A stretch of DNA of 64,000 nt from CS4-C045 sp963844115. GTDB taxonomy: Bacteria > Planctomycetota > Planctomycetia > Pirellulales > UBA7805. Every line of letters begins with the position of its first letter. Positions within the stretch are counted from its first letter, which is position 1. The stretch is from the NCBI GenBank assembly GCA_963844115.1, contig CAWJNN010000075.1:1-64000 (forward strand), given 5' to 3'. This document shows, in pieces, positions 37,173 through 45,537 of the stretch. The translations under genes were made by a program, and so were the position numbers. The notes beneath the pieces were generated by a model that was not told where the DNA came from, ran no database searches, and saw nothing but the letters and a program-made list of their open reading frames with translations.

Positions 37173-38437
37173 AGTCGCGGCACCTCGACGCTACGCATCA
37201 GGTTGCGCAAGAGCTCGTCGACATCGTGTCCTTCCACTTCTGCTTCCGCCGTCAACATGACCCGATGACGTAAGGCAGGCAATGCTATGTCGACAACATC
37301 ATCCGGAACGGCGTAGTCGCGACCGCGAAAGGCCGCCAGCGTCCGCGCTCCGTGCAACAACGAAATGCCCGCTCGAGGCGAAGCGCCCATATGAAACTGC
37401 GGCCACACGCGTGTCAGGCGCACCAGGCTGTTGATGTAGTCCAACAAACGATCGTCGACAATCGTCTCCCGGCAGTGGTCGGTGACCTGCAAGATCTCCT
37501 CCGGATTCGTAACGACCTCGATGTTGGCTTCCAGATGTTTTTGCAAATCAATTTGCGCGCGATGCATTTTCAACACGGCGGCTTCTTCCGGTTCGCTGGG
37601 ATATTCCGCGACGATCTTGAACATGAAGCGATCCAGCTGGGCCTCTGGCAAGTTATAGGTACCTTCCGATTCGATTGGGTTTTGCGTCGCCATCACCAGG
37701 AACGGCCGCTCGATCTTATGACGGACTCGGTCGACGGTCACTTGATACTCCTGCATGATTTCCAACAGGGCCGCGTGGGTCTTGGCGGGTGAACGGTTGA
37801 TCTCGTCCGCCAACAACAACTGCGTGAATACCGGTCCCGCACGAAATTCGAAATCTTGCGACTTCATATTGAAGATGGGCGCACCGGTCAGATCCGAAGG
37901 CATCAGATCGGCGGTGAACTGGATCCGCCCAAACTTGCATCCCAAGACCTTGCCCAAGGCACAAACGAGCAGCGTCTTGCCCAGGCCAGGCACACTTTCG
38001 ATCAGAACATGGCCGCCGGAAAAGAGCGCGCACAACGTCCCTTCGACCAGTTCGTCCTGCCCGATGTAGATTTTGCGAATCTGTTCAACGACGCGATCGT
38101 ACAACTCCTTCGTCCGCCGAACACGCGCCGACGGCGGGGATTGAACCTGTGAAGCTTCGGCGTTCTTCGCCGGCTGACCATCCGACGACAAAACGGCGGC
38201 GGCATCGCTTCGTGCGGCCGCTGGAGTCGCTTCGATCCGCGCAGGCTCGGTCGAATCAAGGCGCTGGTTCTCGCCCAGACCGGGCGCCCGCATCACGCCG
38301 TTGCAATCGGGACACTTCACACTCTGGCCCGCGGCCGATCGGTTGATACTCAATAATCGTCCGCACGTCTGGCAACGGAACTCGATCGGCAGTTGGGCAT
38401 GATCCGGGAGACCGCCTGGGGTTGATAAATCCGTCAT
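37169..38437 (-). CDS. MoxR-family AAA+ ATPase with N-terminal zinc ribbon
   Basis: A MoxR chaperone-like ATPase of ~422 residues. Walker A is ESVPGLGKTLL, Walker B LLADEINRSPAKTHAALLE, and sensor 1 is in MATQNPIE. The C-terminal lid has PHFHMGASPRAGI-like sequence (QFHMGASPRAGISLLHGA). The first ~50 residues form a zinc ribbon (CQTCGRLL and CPDCNGV), an extra not found in most MoxR proteins, and a Pro/Ala-rich linker joins it to the ATPase. MoxR proteins remodel or load metal into vWA/DUF58 partners. The ATG at 38437 starts the zinc ribbon cleanly. It lies between the DUF4350 and DUF58 genes. Confidence 0.9.
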   Translation of the reverse strand: MTDLSTPGGLPDHAQLPIEFRCQTCGRLLSINRSAAGQSVKCPDCNGVMRAPGLGENQRLDSTEPARIEATPAAARSDAAAVLSSDGQPAKNAEASQVQSPPSARVRRTKELYDRVVEQIRKIYIGQDELVEGTLCALFSGGHVLIESVPGLGKTLLVCALGKVLGCKFGRIQFTADLMPSDLTGAPIFNMKSQDFEFRAGPVFTQLLLADEINRSPAKTHAALLEIMQEYQVTVDRVRHKIERPFLVMATQNPIESEGTYNLPEAQLDRFMFKIVAEYPSEPEEAAVLKMHRAQIDLQKHLEANIEVVTNPEEILQVTDHCRETIVDDRLLDYINSLVRLTRVWPQFHMGASPRAGISLLHGARTLAAFRGRDYAVPDDVVDIALPALRHRVMLTAEAEVEGHDVDELLRNLMRSVEVPRL

Positions 38438-38515
38438 CGATTCTCTTTCTCTCTCAGCACATCCCGACTGCGACGACCAATCGGCGTCGCCATACACCGT
38501 CGGAACACACCGTAG

Positions 38516-39850
38516 CTATCCGTTTAACTCTGATGATTTTTGTCGATAGTGTGACAACATCTGCTCGGCGAACTCCCGATTGCCAGTCTGTTGCAGGAGG
38601 TCGCCGAGTGCATCAACATGCTTACCGAAATCGGACACCTGCGGTTTTGCAGGTTTGTGCGGCCTGCCGAAAATCGGCCATCGAGCGACTGAAAGTATGA
38701 TCCCCAGGGCCACCAGGTGAAACAGAATTACATCCAGTGGTCGCTGAGAGAATAACATCAAACCGCTGGGGATGCTTAACGAAGGTTCCTTATCGACGAT
38801 TTTCGGGCCGCCCCTGCCACTTTCAAGGAACACGACCATTTCCGAAGTCTCGAAATGATCGACCAATCTCGCGCCCAGCGCACGGTGCTGATGATTAACC
38901 ATGGGCAGGTTCAACAGAAAAGAACCATTGGCGACAAGTATGATTTCGCTTTGGTTCGATCCCTCGCATTCCTGACGGCTGATCAGGATGTCCGGGCCCG
39001 ATCGCAAGAGAACACCGCTGTCTTGTGGCTGGAGTAGCCCTGTGTCTGCCGACTTGTCCTCGTCGTCGTCACCGTTCTCGGCACGGTTCTCGGCACGGTT
39101 CTCGGCACGGTTCTCGGCACCGTCGTCGTCTCCTTCCTCGTCCTCCCACAAATTCTCCTCGTTCACGTCCTCGGCCCAAGTGGCCTCGCCGTCTTCGTAG
39201 TTACCTGCAGTTCGTTGACGGACACTGCAGGCATAACGTTTCGGTCGTAATCGGCTCTGCAGCTCGATTTCAACCTTACTGGCGTCCAAGCCGTCGCTCC
39301 AGGGTCCGGCAAACTGGGACACCGCACTCAACTTCCTGGTGTTGTCGATGGTAAACCAGCTACACTCCGATTTGTTCGGCAGCGAACTGCGATTTGTTTG
39401 GTGATGCAACGAAACTTCCGCTTGCCTGCGCTTCAACTCTGCGACCTGAGCGGCCGGCGCGCCGGGTAGGACCTTCTGGTAATAGCCTGGCGCCGCATCG
39501 AAATCGCGGCCAATGTAAATCAGCGTCCGTCCTCCCTGCGAAAGCCATCTGTCAAGCCAGTCAATCGTTTCAGGCGACGGTGGTGCAAAATCATCCGGCG
39601 CCCAGATAATCACCTTGGCATACTCTCTTAACTGGTTCGTCAACATCTGCTTCGAGCGAACACTGTGACCTGCCTGGGTAAATAGATCGCCCAGAACGGT
39701 GGTCCCGTTGACGCTTTCCTTCGGCCGAACACCCGTGCGGCGACCATATTCGGTCGAAATTTCTTCGTCACGGCAACCGCACAGCAGCGTCAAACCGCCC
39801 AACACCAAGGCTGCGATCATCGACTTCAAATTGCAGGGTTGAATCGTCAT
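38516..39850 (-). CDS. DUF4350-type lipoprotein with membrane anchor
   Basis: A ~444-residue protein with a lipoprotein signal (VLGGLTLLCGC). DUF4350-like content follows: VIIWAPDDFAPPSPETIDWL and WLSQGGRTLIYIGRDF near the N-terminus and a single transmembrane helix (VILFHLVALGIILSVA) near the C-terminus. Residues ~240-275 are strongly acidic and include four NRAE copies, encoded by a 12-bp repeat at about 39072-39120. The member keeps its place in the MoxR operon, 24 bases after the DUF4129 gene. Its function is not known. Confidence 0.8.
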   Translation of the reverse strand: MTIQPCNLKSMIAALVLGGLTLLCGCRDEEISTEYGRRTGVRPKESVNGTTVLGDLFTQAGHSVRSKQMLTNQLREYAKVIIWAPDDFAPPSPETIDWLDRWLSQGGRTLIYIGRDFDAAPGYYQKVLPGAPAAQVAELKRRQAEVSLHHQTNRSSLPNKSECSWFTIDNTRKLSAVSQFAGPWSDGLDASKVEIELQSRLRPKRYACSVRQRTAGNYEDGEATWAEDVNEENLWEDEEGDDDGAENRAENRAENRAENGDDDEDKSADTGLLQPQDSGVLLRSGPDILISRQECEGSNQSEIILVANGSFLLNLPMVNHQHRALGARLVDHFETSEMVVFLESGRGGPKIVDKEPSLSIPSGLMLFSQRPLDVILFHLVALGIILSVARWPIFGRPHKPAKPQVSDFGKHVDALGDLLQQTGNREFAEQMLSHYRQKSSELNG

Positions 39851-39874
39851 AGATTTCAATTGATGGGAACGGTG

Positions 39875-40615
39875 TTAACTTGCCGACGCTTGTTCGACGA
39901 GCATCTCGAATTCTTTCAACCGGTTCCAGACTGCCTCGAACCGATCGCGTTCCAACTTGCGTTTGCCAAAGAACGCGTCCTCAAACAAGACCATGGCGGT
40001 TTCGACCAGTCCACGCAAATCGCTCCAACGTCGGACTTCCCGCATATACTGTCGATTCGTCTTTCCTTTCGTCAGCCGAATCAGATCACGCTTATCCAAC
40101 TGCAACAACAAGTGACTGTAAAGGTAGATAATCGCTTCACTATAGTTGCCTTGTTGATACAAATCACGAGCCGCCGTCAAGAAATCCGACGCAGGTCGCC
40201 GAACCTGGACCGGCAACTGCTCGACCCGATCGACAACATCGGCCACGCTCTCTTGCGAACGGCTACCCTCATCGATCGCCCTGCTGCGTTCGCGTATCAG
40301 GTACGCACGAATCAAAAAGAAACCAAGGATTCCCAGCAAGGTCGTGATCCCGATCCAGGCCAAGGGCGTTAGCCAATCGCCATCGACGAAAAAATCCCAT
40401 CCGCTGTTTCCCGTGTTTCCCTGCGTCGTCCTGGGTGCCGTGGGGGTAATTCGTCGTACGTCATCGATCGAACTGTCGTACCAGGGAAACCCTTCGGACC
40501 TCAGGGCCTCACGACCCGTCTCCACCGCTTCCTCATCCGCCGCGCCGACACCGGCGGATGCGACGGCGACCAACAGCGCCAGGACCGCGGCTAACAACCG
40601 GCGGTGACGGCGCAT
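39875..40615 (-). CDS. DUF4129-type membrane protein
   Basis: A ~246-residue protein with a signal peptide (LLAAVLALLVAVASAGVGA), a periplasmic segment, one membrane helix (ITTLLGILGFFLIRAYLI) and a cytoplasmic helical domain with the DUF4129 feel (AARDLYQQGNYSEAIIYLY, then LTKGKTNRQYMREV). The ATG at 40615 gives a good signal peptide; the longer ORF start does not. DUF4129 proteins sit in MoxR/DUF58 operons. It follows the five-helix membrane protein by 120 bases. Confidence 0.8.
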   Translation of the reverse strand: MRRHRRLLAAVLALLVAVASAGVGAADEEAVETGREALRSEGFPWYDSSIDDVRRITPTAPRTTQGNTGNSGWDFFVDGDWLTPLAWIGITTLLGILGFFLIRAYLIRERSRAIDEGSRSQESVADVVDRVEQLPVQVRRPASDFLTAARDLYQQGNYSEAIIYLYSHLLLQLDKRDLIRLTKGKTNRQYMREVRRWSDLRGLVETAMVLFEDAFFGKRKLERDRFEAVWNRLKEFEMLVEQASAS

Positions 40616-40735
40616 CGGATTCTCGATTTGGCATTCCGCTTCAATGATCACGCGATTAGCTCTTGGTTGACCACTACTTGTTAACGATCTTCTTGGCGAC
40701 CTCACATTTCCGGCGCCCCGGACCGCCAAGCACCC

Positions 40736-41566
40736 CTACACCAACTGCCCTGACAACCGGATTCCTTCCGCCCGCATTTTCAATTCGACTTCCCACCCTT
40801 CACGACGGATCCGCAAATCCAGGTAGCACAGAAAACGAACCACGGTGAAGTAACAGAACGTCGCCCAGATTGATACCTCGGCGCAAAGTACGAATGTCCT
40901 TCTCGGCAGGTCAAGATTTCCGACCAGCCAACATCGAGTCCACCACATTGCCAGAAACAAGAACCCGGCCATCACAGCCGCAAAGATGATGCTGGTCATC
41001 CATCGTCCTAACAATTCACCAAGACTTGATCCATGCAAAGAGCTACTCCGTTTCATCGTCGTGATGGTCTTGCGACGACCGAAAAGCGGATTTCGCTCGA
41101 GCAATACAATCTCATTCAAATAGGGCCAAACGGCGTAAGGCACGATGGCCAGCGTCGGGAACATTAGAATTCCGCGCAAGATGACCTGCAGGCAGAACAA
41201 TTGAGGCAGCGCCCTCAAGGCGTCGGTGAAAATGCGGGCGGCAGAGGGTCGTTCCAGGAATAAAGCCTGGCCCAGATAGAGCGTCGTAGGCACTGCCGCC
41301 AAGGGACCCAGGAAGACAACGCAAGCGATGATCGTTACAACGGTCGAAATTCGCCACTGGCCTTCGTCAAACCAGACGCCTTCGTCCAACGCCGCCAGAT
41401 CAAAACCACCGATCATGTAGTGCTGCAACAACCAGATCGGCGCAACACCCACAAGAAACGTAACTAGCAGTGGGCGCAGACATTTGGCAATAACATGCAT
41501 CGTGACATCCAAGATATCCAGGATATCTCGCTCGCGAATCGCAATGATCGTCTTATCCAGCTGCAT
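40736..41566 (-). CDS. Multi-pass membrane protein of the MoxR operon
   Basis: A ~276-residue protein with about five to six hydrophobic segments, for example LLVTFLVGVAPIWLLQHYM, VVTIIACVVFLGPLAAVP and TSIIFAAVMAGFLFLAMWW. I do not recognise a named domain. The ATG at 41566 has AGGTGAGG just upstream; its start overlaps the end of the SpoIIM-like gene by 14 bases, indicating coupling. Position alone ties it to the MoxR system. Confidence 0.75.
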   Translation of the reverse strand: MQLDKTIIAIRERDILDILDVTMHVIAKCLRPLLVTFLVGVAPIWLLQHYMIGGFDLAALDEGVWFDEGQWRISTVVTIIACVVFLGPLAAVPTTLYLGQALFLERPSAARIFTDALRALPQLFCLQVILRGILMFPTLAIVPYAVWPYLNEIVLLERNPLFGRRKTITTMKRSSSLHGSSLGELLGRWMTSIIFAAVMAGFLFLAMWWTRCWLVGNLDLPRRTFVLCAEVSIWATFCYFTVVRFLCYLDLRIRREGWEVELKMRAEGIRLSGQLV

Positions 41567-42556
41567 CGACCTCACCTCGCGGCCAGCCCAGCATAACGAA
41601 ATAGAATATCAACAGACCACTGCTTAGCACGGCGACGCCGGCTTTCACGCGGTACGGCAAATCCGCCGGCGAAATAAATCCTTCGATCAGCGCCGCCAGG
41701 AAAAAGAGTACCATCGCGGTACCGACGGTTGGCATCGCCTGCCGCAATCCGTCACGCAGCGCATCGATTCGCGTTCGATCCCTGGTATCAATCATCGAAA
41801 AACCCAATCGCATTCCAGCCGCGGCTGAAAGCACGATCGCAGTCAACTCGAACGGCCCGTGCGCCGTGACGAATTCAAAGAAGTTATCGCGCTGAGGCAC
41901 GCGCAACATGAAACCGAAGACGGCACCCAGATACGCGGCGTTAAATGTCGTTATAAATACGCCGCCGATACCAAATAGCAATCCGCCCGCAAAGCACTTC
42001 AATCCAATCCCGGTGTTATGAAAGATATAGAATGCGGCCATCATGACGCTCTCATTCGGATCACGTCCCGCCAGCGGTTGGCTGAAGTTGTCTTGACATT
42101 GTTGCAAGGTGTCGTCGCCAAGCAGCATCTCAGCGTAGTTTCGCACGGCCGGACCCGCGCTACCCGGCAACTGCATTTCGGCCGCAAGGAACATCGACAA
42201 CAGGAACACGCCCCAAAACAGCGCGAAGGTGGCCCACAAAATTGGGTCGTTTAACAGCCGCTGAGGAACGCCGTGCAGCAGCTCGTTTCGCCAGGAGCTC
42301 AAATTGAACTGGCGACTCGGATAGAGTTGGTTGTGCGCGCGCCAACAAGCTGGTGCAGATACTGCACCGTATTCGGTGGAAGCTGATACGATTCGGCCAG
42401 TGCGAGATCGGCGCACGTGGCTCGGTATAAGGTGGCAAACCGCGTCATTGCCTCGGCGCCCATCTTCTTCTTTCGTTTGGACTCTAACTGTTCGGACAGC
42501 TTGTCCAGCTGTTGCCAGTTTTTACGTCGCGATAGTAGCAGATCCGAGACTTTCAC
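41553..42556 (-). CDS. SpoIIM-like (DUF95) membrane protein, frame interrupted
   Basis: The N-terminal soluble part (WQQLDKLSEQLESKRKKK) is followed by LYRATCADLALAESYQLP and several membrane helices typical of the stage II sporulation protein M family. A missing C near 42350 splits NTVQYLHQLVG from RAHNQLYPSRQFN. Later segments include FHNTGIGLKCFAGGLLFGIG and FVTAHGPFELTAIVLSAAA, conserved in this family. The start is GTG. Corrected length is about 334 residues. Outside spore formers the family goes with MoxR/RDD operons; planctomycetes do not form endospores. Confidence 0.85.
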
Positions 42557-42584
42557 AAATCCAAAGCCTTCACAAGTCTTAAGC

Positions 42585-43448
42585 TCACGACGTGATACCG
42601 ACAGAGGGTGAGATGGCAGAAGACGGGTCTGGGGATAACCTGGCTGACAGCCCCGTATCGTACGGATCGCGATCCCGATCTGTTACAAACGTGCGAAAGT
42701 AGAGCGCACACAGCAACAGGTCATGGCTGGTCTGCGGCGGTAAGCCAAACCGCACCCGCAGCGGCTCACCAACGTGCCTCGATATATCGGCTCGTCGCGC
42801 CGGCGAGAAATAACGGCGACGCTCGACGTAGGCCGCCAGCGCCTGCCCTAGCGAACGCGACACGTCGTATTTGGGCGGTAGTTCGCCGGCCAGCTGCACC
42901 ATCGCCGGGTCCTCGATTCGGACCAGGCCGTAGGCCCAAGACCGTTCTTCGATGACCACCATCGTGCCGGACGCCAGATCGCCCAACCGCTGAAATCGTC
43001 GATTGCACATCGCCGCCGCGACGCCCAACAGATAGGTCGGAACGAAGACCATGAAAAAGATCGGCTGGGCATCTATGAAACGCAACAGGTTGCGGGCCGT
43101 CGCCTGCAAGCCATTGATCGGCTGACCCTCGACCGTCAACACACGCAAGCGAAGCAACCTTTTTCCGATCGTTTGTCCGTTCCAATAGGTCTCCATGAGT
43201 GGCCCGTAAAACCACATCAGGATGAACAACGTGATCATGGTAACCGCCCAGCCAAATCCTGCCAGGCCGACGTAGCTGAAGCTAGCGTTGACAATCAGCG
43301 CGATTGCCGCCGCCAAAGCGAGACGGACCATTAGATCCAGAAGGTAGGCAATACTACGGCGAAAGGGTCCCGCGACTCGATATTCGAACGCAACGTTCTC
43401 CGGCGTAACGACACCGACGGTCGTATCAATCTGGCGTAGCGCGACCAT
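42585..43448 (-). CDS. RDD family membrane protein
   Basis: A 287-residue membrane protein with the RDD core: RRSIAYLLDLMVRLALAAA (arginine and aspartate residues of the name) and YWNGQTIGKRLLRLRVL. Three to four helices span ~residues 35-180, and the C-terminal ~100 residues are soluble. RDD proteins have been proposed as transporters or membrane anchors. It is the first gene of the seven-gene MoxR operon, 28 bases ahead of the SpoIIM-like gene. Confidence 0.88.
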   Translation of the reverse strand: MVALRQIDTTVGVVTPENVAFEYRVAGPFRRSIAYLLDLMVRLALAAAIALIVNASFSYVGLAGFGWAVTMITLFILMWFYGPLMETYWNGQTIGKRLLRLRVLTVEGQPINGLQATARNLLRFIDAQPIFFMVFVPTYLLGVAAAMCNRRFQRLGDLASGTMVVIEERSWAYGLVRIEDPAMVQLAGELPPKYDVSRSLGQALAAYVERRRYFSPARRADISRHVGEPLRVRFGLPPQTSHDLLLCALYFRTFVTDRDRDPYDTGLSARLSPDPSSAISPSVGITS

Positions 43449-43653
43449 GCATCTTCCCGTTCACGTAAGTCGCCTCATTATCCGCCAAAGCCGGAACATG
43501 GGCAACTCGCCGTGGCGCCGTCGACGGTCGACGCAATAGGATCGCGTCGCTGGGCGGTTGAAAATTAAGTTCTCGGCCCGTCAGACAATCGACCGTGATG
43601 AGATATGCGACCGTGATGAGACATGTCGACGGGCGAGCGGATCGCGCGTGCGA

Positions 43654-44184
43654 TCAAGAGCCTGTCGCCTCGGCCGTTTGCAACTTCTCGGTGGCATAGC
43701 GCAGGATGTCGCGAATAGAGATAATGCCCGTGGGACGACCGGCCGTGAGGATGGGTACGTGACGGTATCCCCCGAGCGCCATCTTGTGAACGGCAAACGC
43801 AATCTTGTCATTCATCTCTAACGTACCCGGTGTCTCCGTCATAAATTCACGAATGGGTCGATCCCGCAACTCGGTTGCATTGATATTCAGACGCAGCAGC
43901 GCATCGCGCTCGCTAAAAATCCCGACCAGCGTCTCGTCCTCGACGACCAACACGCATCCTATTCCCTTGGCGATTAACAGATCCAAAACCTGCCCGACGG
44001 GCTCGTCGGGTTTCACCGAAACGGGGGTGCGCGGCTCCAGCACTTTGATTGGGTCTTTCATCAGCCCCTGTTCCAAGTTCGTGGACGGCTGATGTTTGCT
44101 CAACGACGTCAACGACTGTTGACAGCTTTCACACTGATCAACGCCTTCAATGTTTTCGAACCCACATTCGGGACATGTCACCAT
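43654..44184 (-). CDS. Zinc-ribbon CBS-domain protein next to korB
   Basis: A 176-residue protein with a short zinc ribbon (CPECGFENIEGVDQCESCQ) followed by a CBS pair (VLVVEDETLVGIFSERD, then GYRHVPILTAGRPTGIIS). CBS pairs bind adenine nucleotides and act as energy sensors. It lies ~267 bases downstream of korB on the same strand and resembles the CBS protein upstream of korA, so both may adjust the oxidoreductase (inference). The ATG at 44184 puts the zinc ribbon at the N-terminus. Confidence 0.85.
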   Translation of the reverse strand: MVTCPECGFENIEGVDQCESCQQSLTSLSKHQPSTNLEQGLMKDPIKVLEPRTPVSVKPDEPVGQVLDLLIAKGIGCVLVVEDETLVGIFSERDALLRLNINATELRDRPIREFMTETPGTLEMNDKIAFAVHKMALGGYRHVPILTAGRPTGIISIRDILRYATEKLQTAEATGS

Positions 44185-44450
44185 AGCTACCAACCCCCCC
44201 CTCTTGAATCGCGCGGTCCACTTCCATCGTGGAACGGAGCCGCGTTCGACCTGACGCGAGCTTCCACTCAACGTTCGCTGAATTCGCGGCCATTCCGGTC
44301 CGCTGGCCGAAGTGATACCTCGTGAATTCAGCTGCCAATCATGCCGGCGTTACGTCGACGATCCATCAACGCCCTCTGCCCGCTGAACGTTTCATGCACG
44401 GCGATTAGTCGACGGTCCACGTATCGCCGGAATTAAACAACGTTCGCAAA

Positions 44451-45425
44451 TCACCATCCCCCTTCTTCTCGCGCCTCCGCAATTTGCTGATCCACGCTTT
44501 CCTCATAGCGAGGTCGATCGACCGCGCGGAAAATGCCAATCGGGACGGGGAAGTCAGGGTGACGCATGCGACTCAACAGATACGCCAGGCTTGGCTCCGT
44601 CGCCTTCTCGTCATGGAACAACAGGTCATCTTCGGTAACACCTTTACCCAACTCCACCACTTCCGGGTCCATTCCGTTCAACCGAATGCCGTTATTGCGC
44701 GTCTTGCCGAAGATTAACGGTTTGCCATGTTCTAGTTCCAAAACACAGTCCGCTTTGGTCTCGCGGTTGGTGGCGTAATCGAACGCCCCGTCGTTAAAGA
44801 CATTGCAGTTCTGGTATACCTCGACAAACGCCGTACCACGGTGTTCGGCCGCTCGCCGTAACACCATGCCTAGATGCTTGATGTTGACATCGATGGATCT
44901 CGCAACAAAAGTCGCCTCACAACCGATGGCGACCGAGATCGGATGAAGCGGATTGTCGACGGCACCCATGGGCGTACTCTTGGTGACCTTGCCCAACGGT
45001 GAGGTGGGCGAGTACTGACCTTTGGTCAGCCCGTAGATCTGGTTGTTAAACAGGATGATGTTGATATCGAGGTTACGTCGAATCGCATGAATCAGATGAT
45101 TTCCGCCGATACTTAACGCATCGCCGTCGCCCGTAATGACCCATACGAACAGTTCTGGATTCGCAACCTTCAATCCGGTCGCGACGGCTGGCGCACGCCC
45201 GTGAATCGAGTGGATACCGTAGGTGTTTACGTAGTACGGAAACCGGCTGGAACAGCCGATGCCGGAGATGAATACCGTTTGCTCGCGAGGGACACCCAGC
45301 GTCGGAAGAACTTTCTTCATCTGAGCCAAAATCGAGTAGTCGCCGCACCCCGGACACCAACGGACCTCTTGGTCGCTCGCAAAGTCACTTGCCGTTAGCA
45401 CGGGTAATGATGTTTCGGTCGTCAT
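44451..45425 (-). CDS. korB: 2-oxoacid:ferredoxin oxidoreductase, beta subunit
   Basis: The thiamine-diphosphate subunit of a 2-oxoglutarate (or related 2-oxoacid) ferredoxin oxidoreductase. The 324 residues carry the cysteine motif WCPGCGDYSIL, the TPP motif GDGDALSIGGNHLIHAIRRN, and NNQIYGLTKGQYSPTSP, typical of KorB. It pairs with korA upstream; an inverted repeat lies between. The enzyme would replace or supplement 2-oxoglutarate dehydrogenase in the TCA cycle. Confidence 0.93.
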   Translation of the reverse strand: MTTETSLPVLTASDFASDQEVRWCPGCGDYSILAQMKKVLPTLGVPREQTVFISGIGCSSRFPYYVNTYGIHSIHGRAPAVATGLKVANPELFVWVITGDGDALSIGGNHLIHAIRRNLDINIILFNNQIYGLTKGQYSPTSPLGKVTKSTPMGAVDNPLHPISVAIGCEATFVARSIDVNIKHLGMVLRRAAEHRGTAFVEVYQNCNVFNDGAFDYATNRETKADCVLELEHGKPLIFGKTRNNGIRLNGMDPEVVELGKGVTEDDLLFHDEKATEPSLAYLLSRMRHPDFPVPIGIFRAVDRPRYEESVDQQIAEAREEGGW

Positions 45426-45450
45426 GTCTATTTTCTATAGGTGACCCCAG

Positions 45451-45525
45451 GGGGTCGGGAGTCTTTTTCGCCAGGAAATCTGTTGTCTACGTCTGACGAG
45501 GTCGGGCGAAAAAGACTCCCGGCCC
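45451..45525. repeat. 22-bp inverted repeat between korA and korB
   Basis: GGGGTCGGGAGTCTTTTTCG (45451-45470) and its inverse CGAAAAAGACTCCCGGCCCC (45506-45525) form 22-bp arms with one mismatch and a ~31-base loop. It shares GGGGTCGGGAGT with the end of the 203-bp element at 11651. In mRNA it would form a stable hairpin between the two subunit genes and might set their ratio (inference). Confidence 0.8.
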
Positions 45526-45537
45526 CTTCAGATCCGC

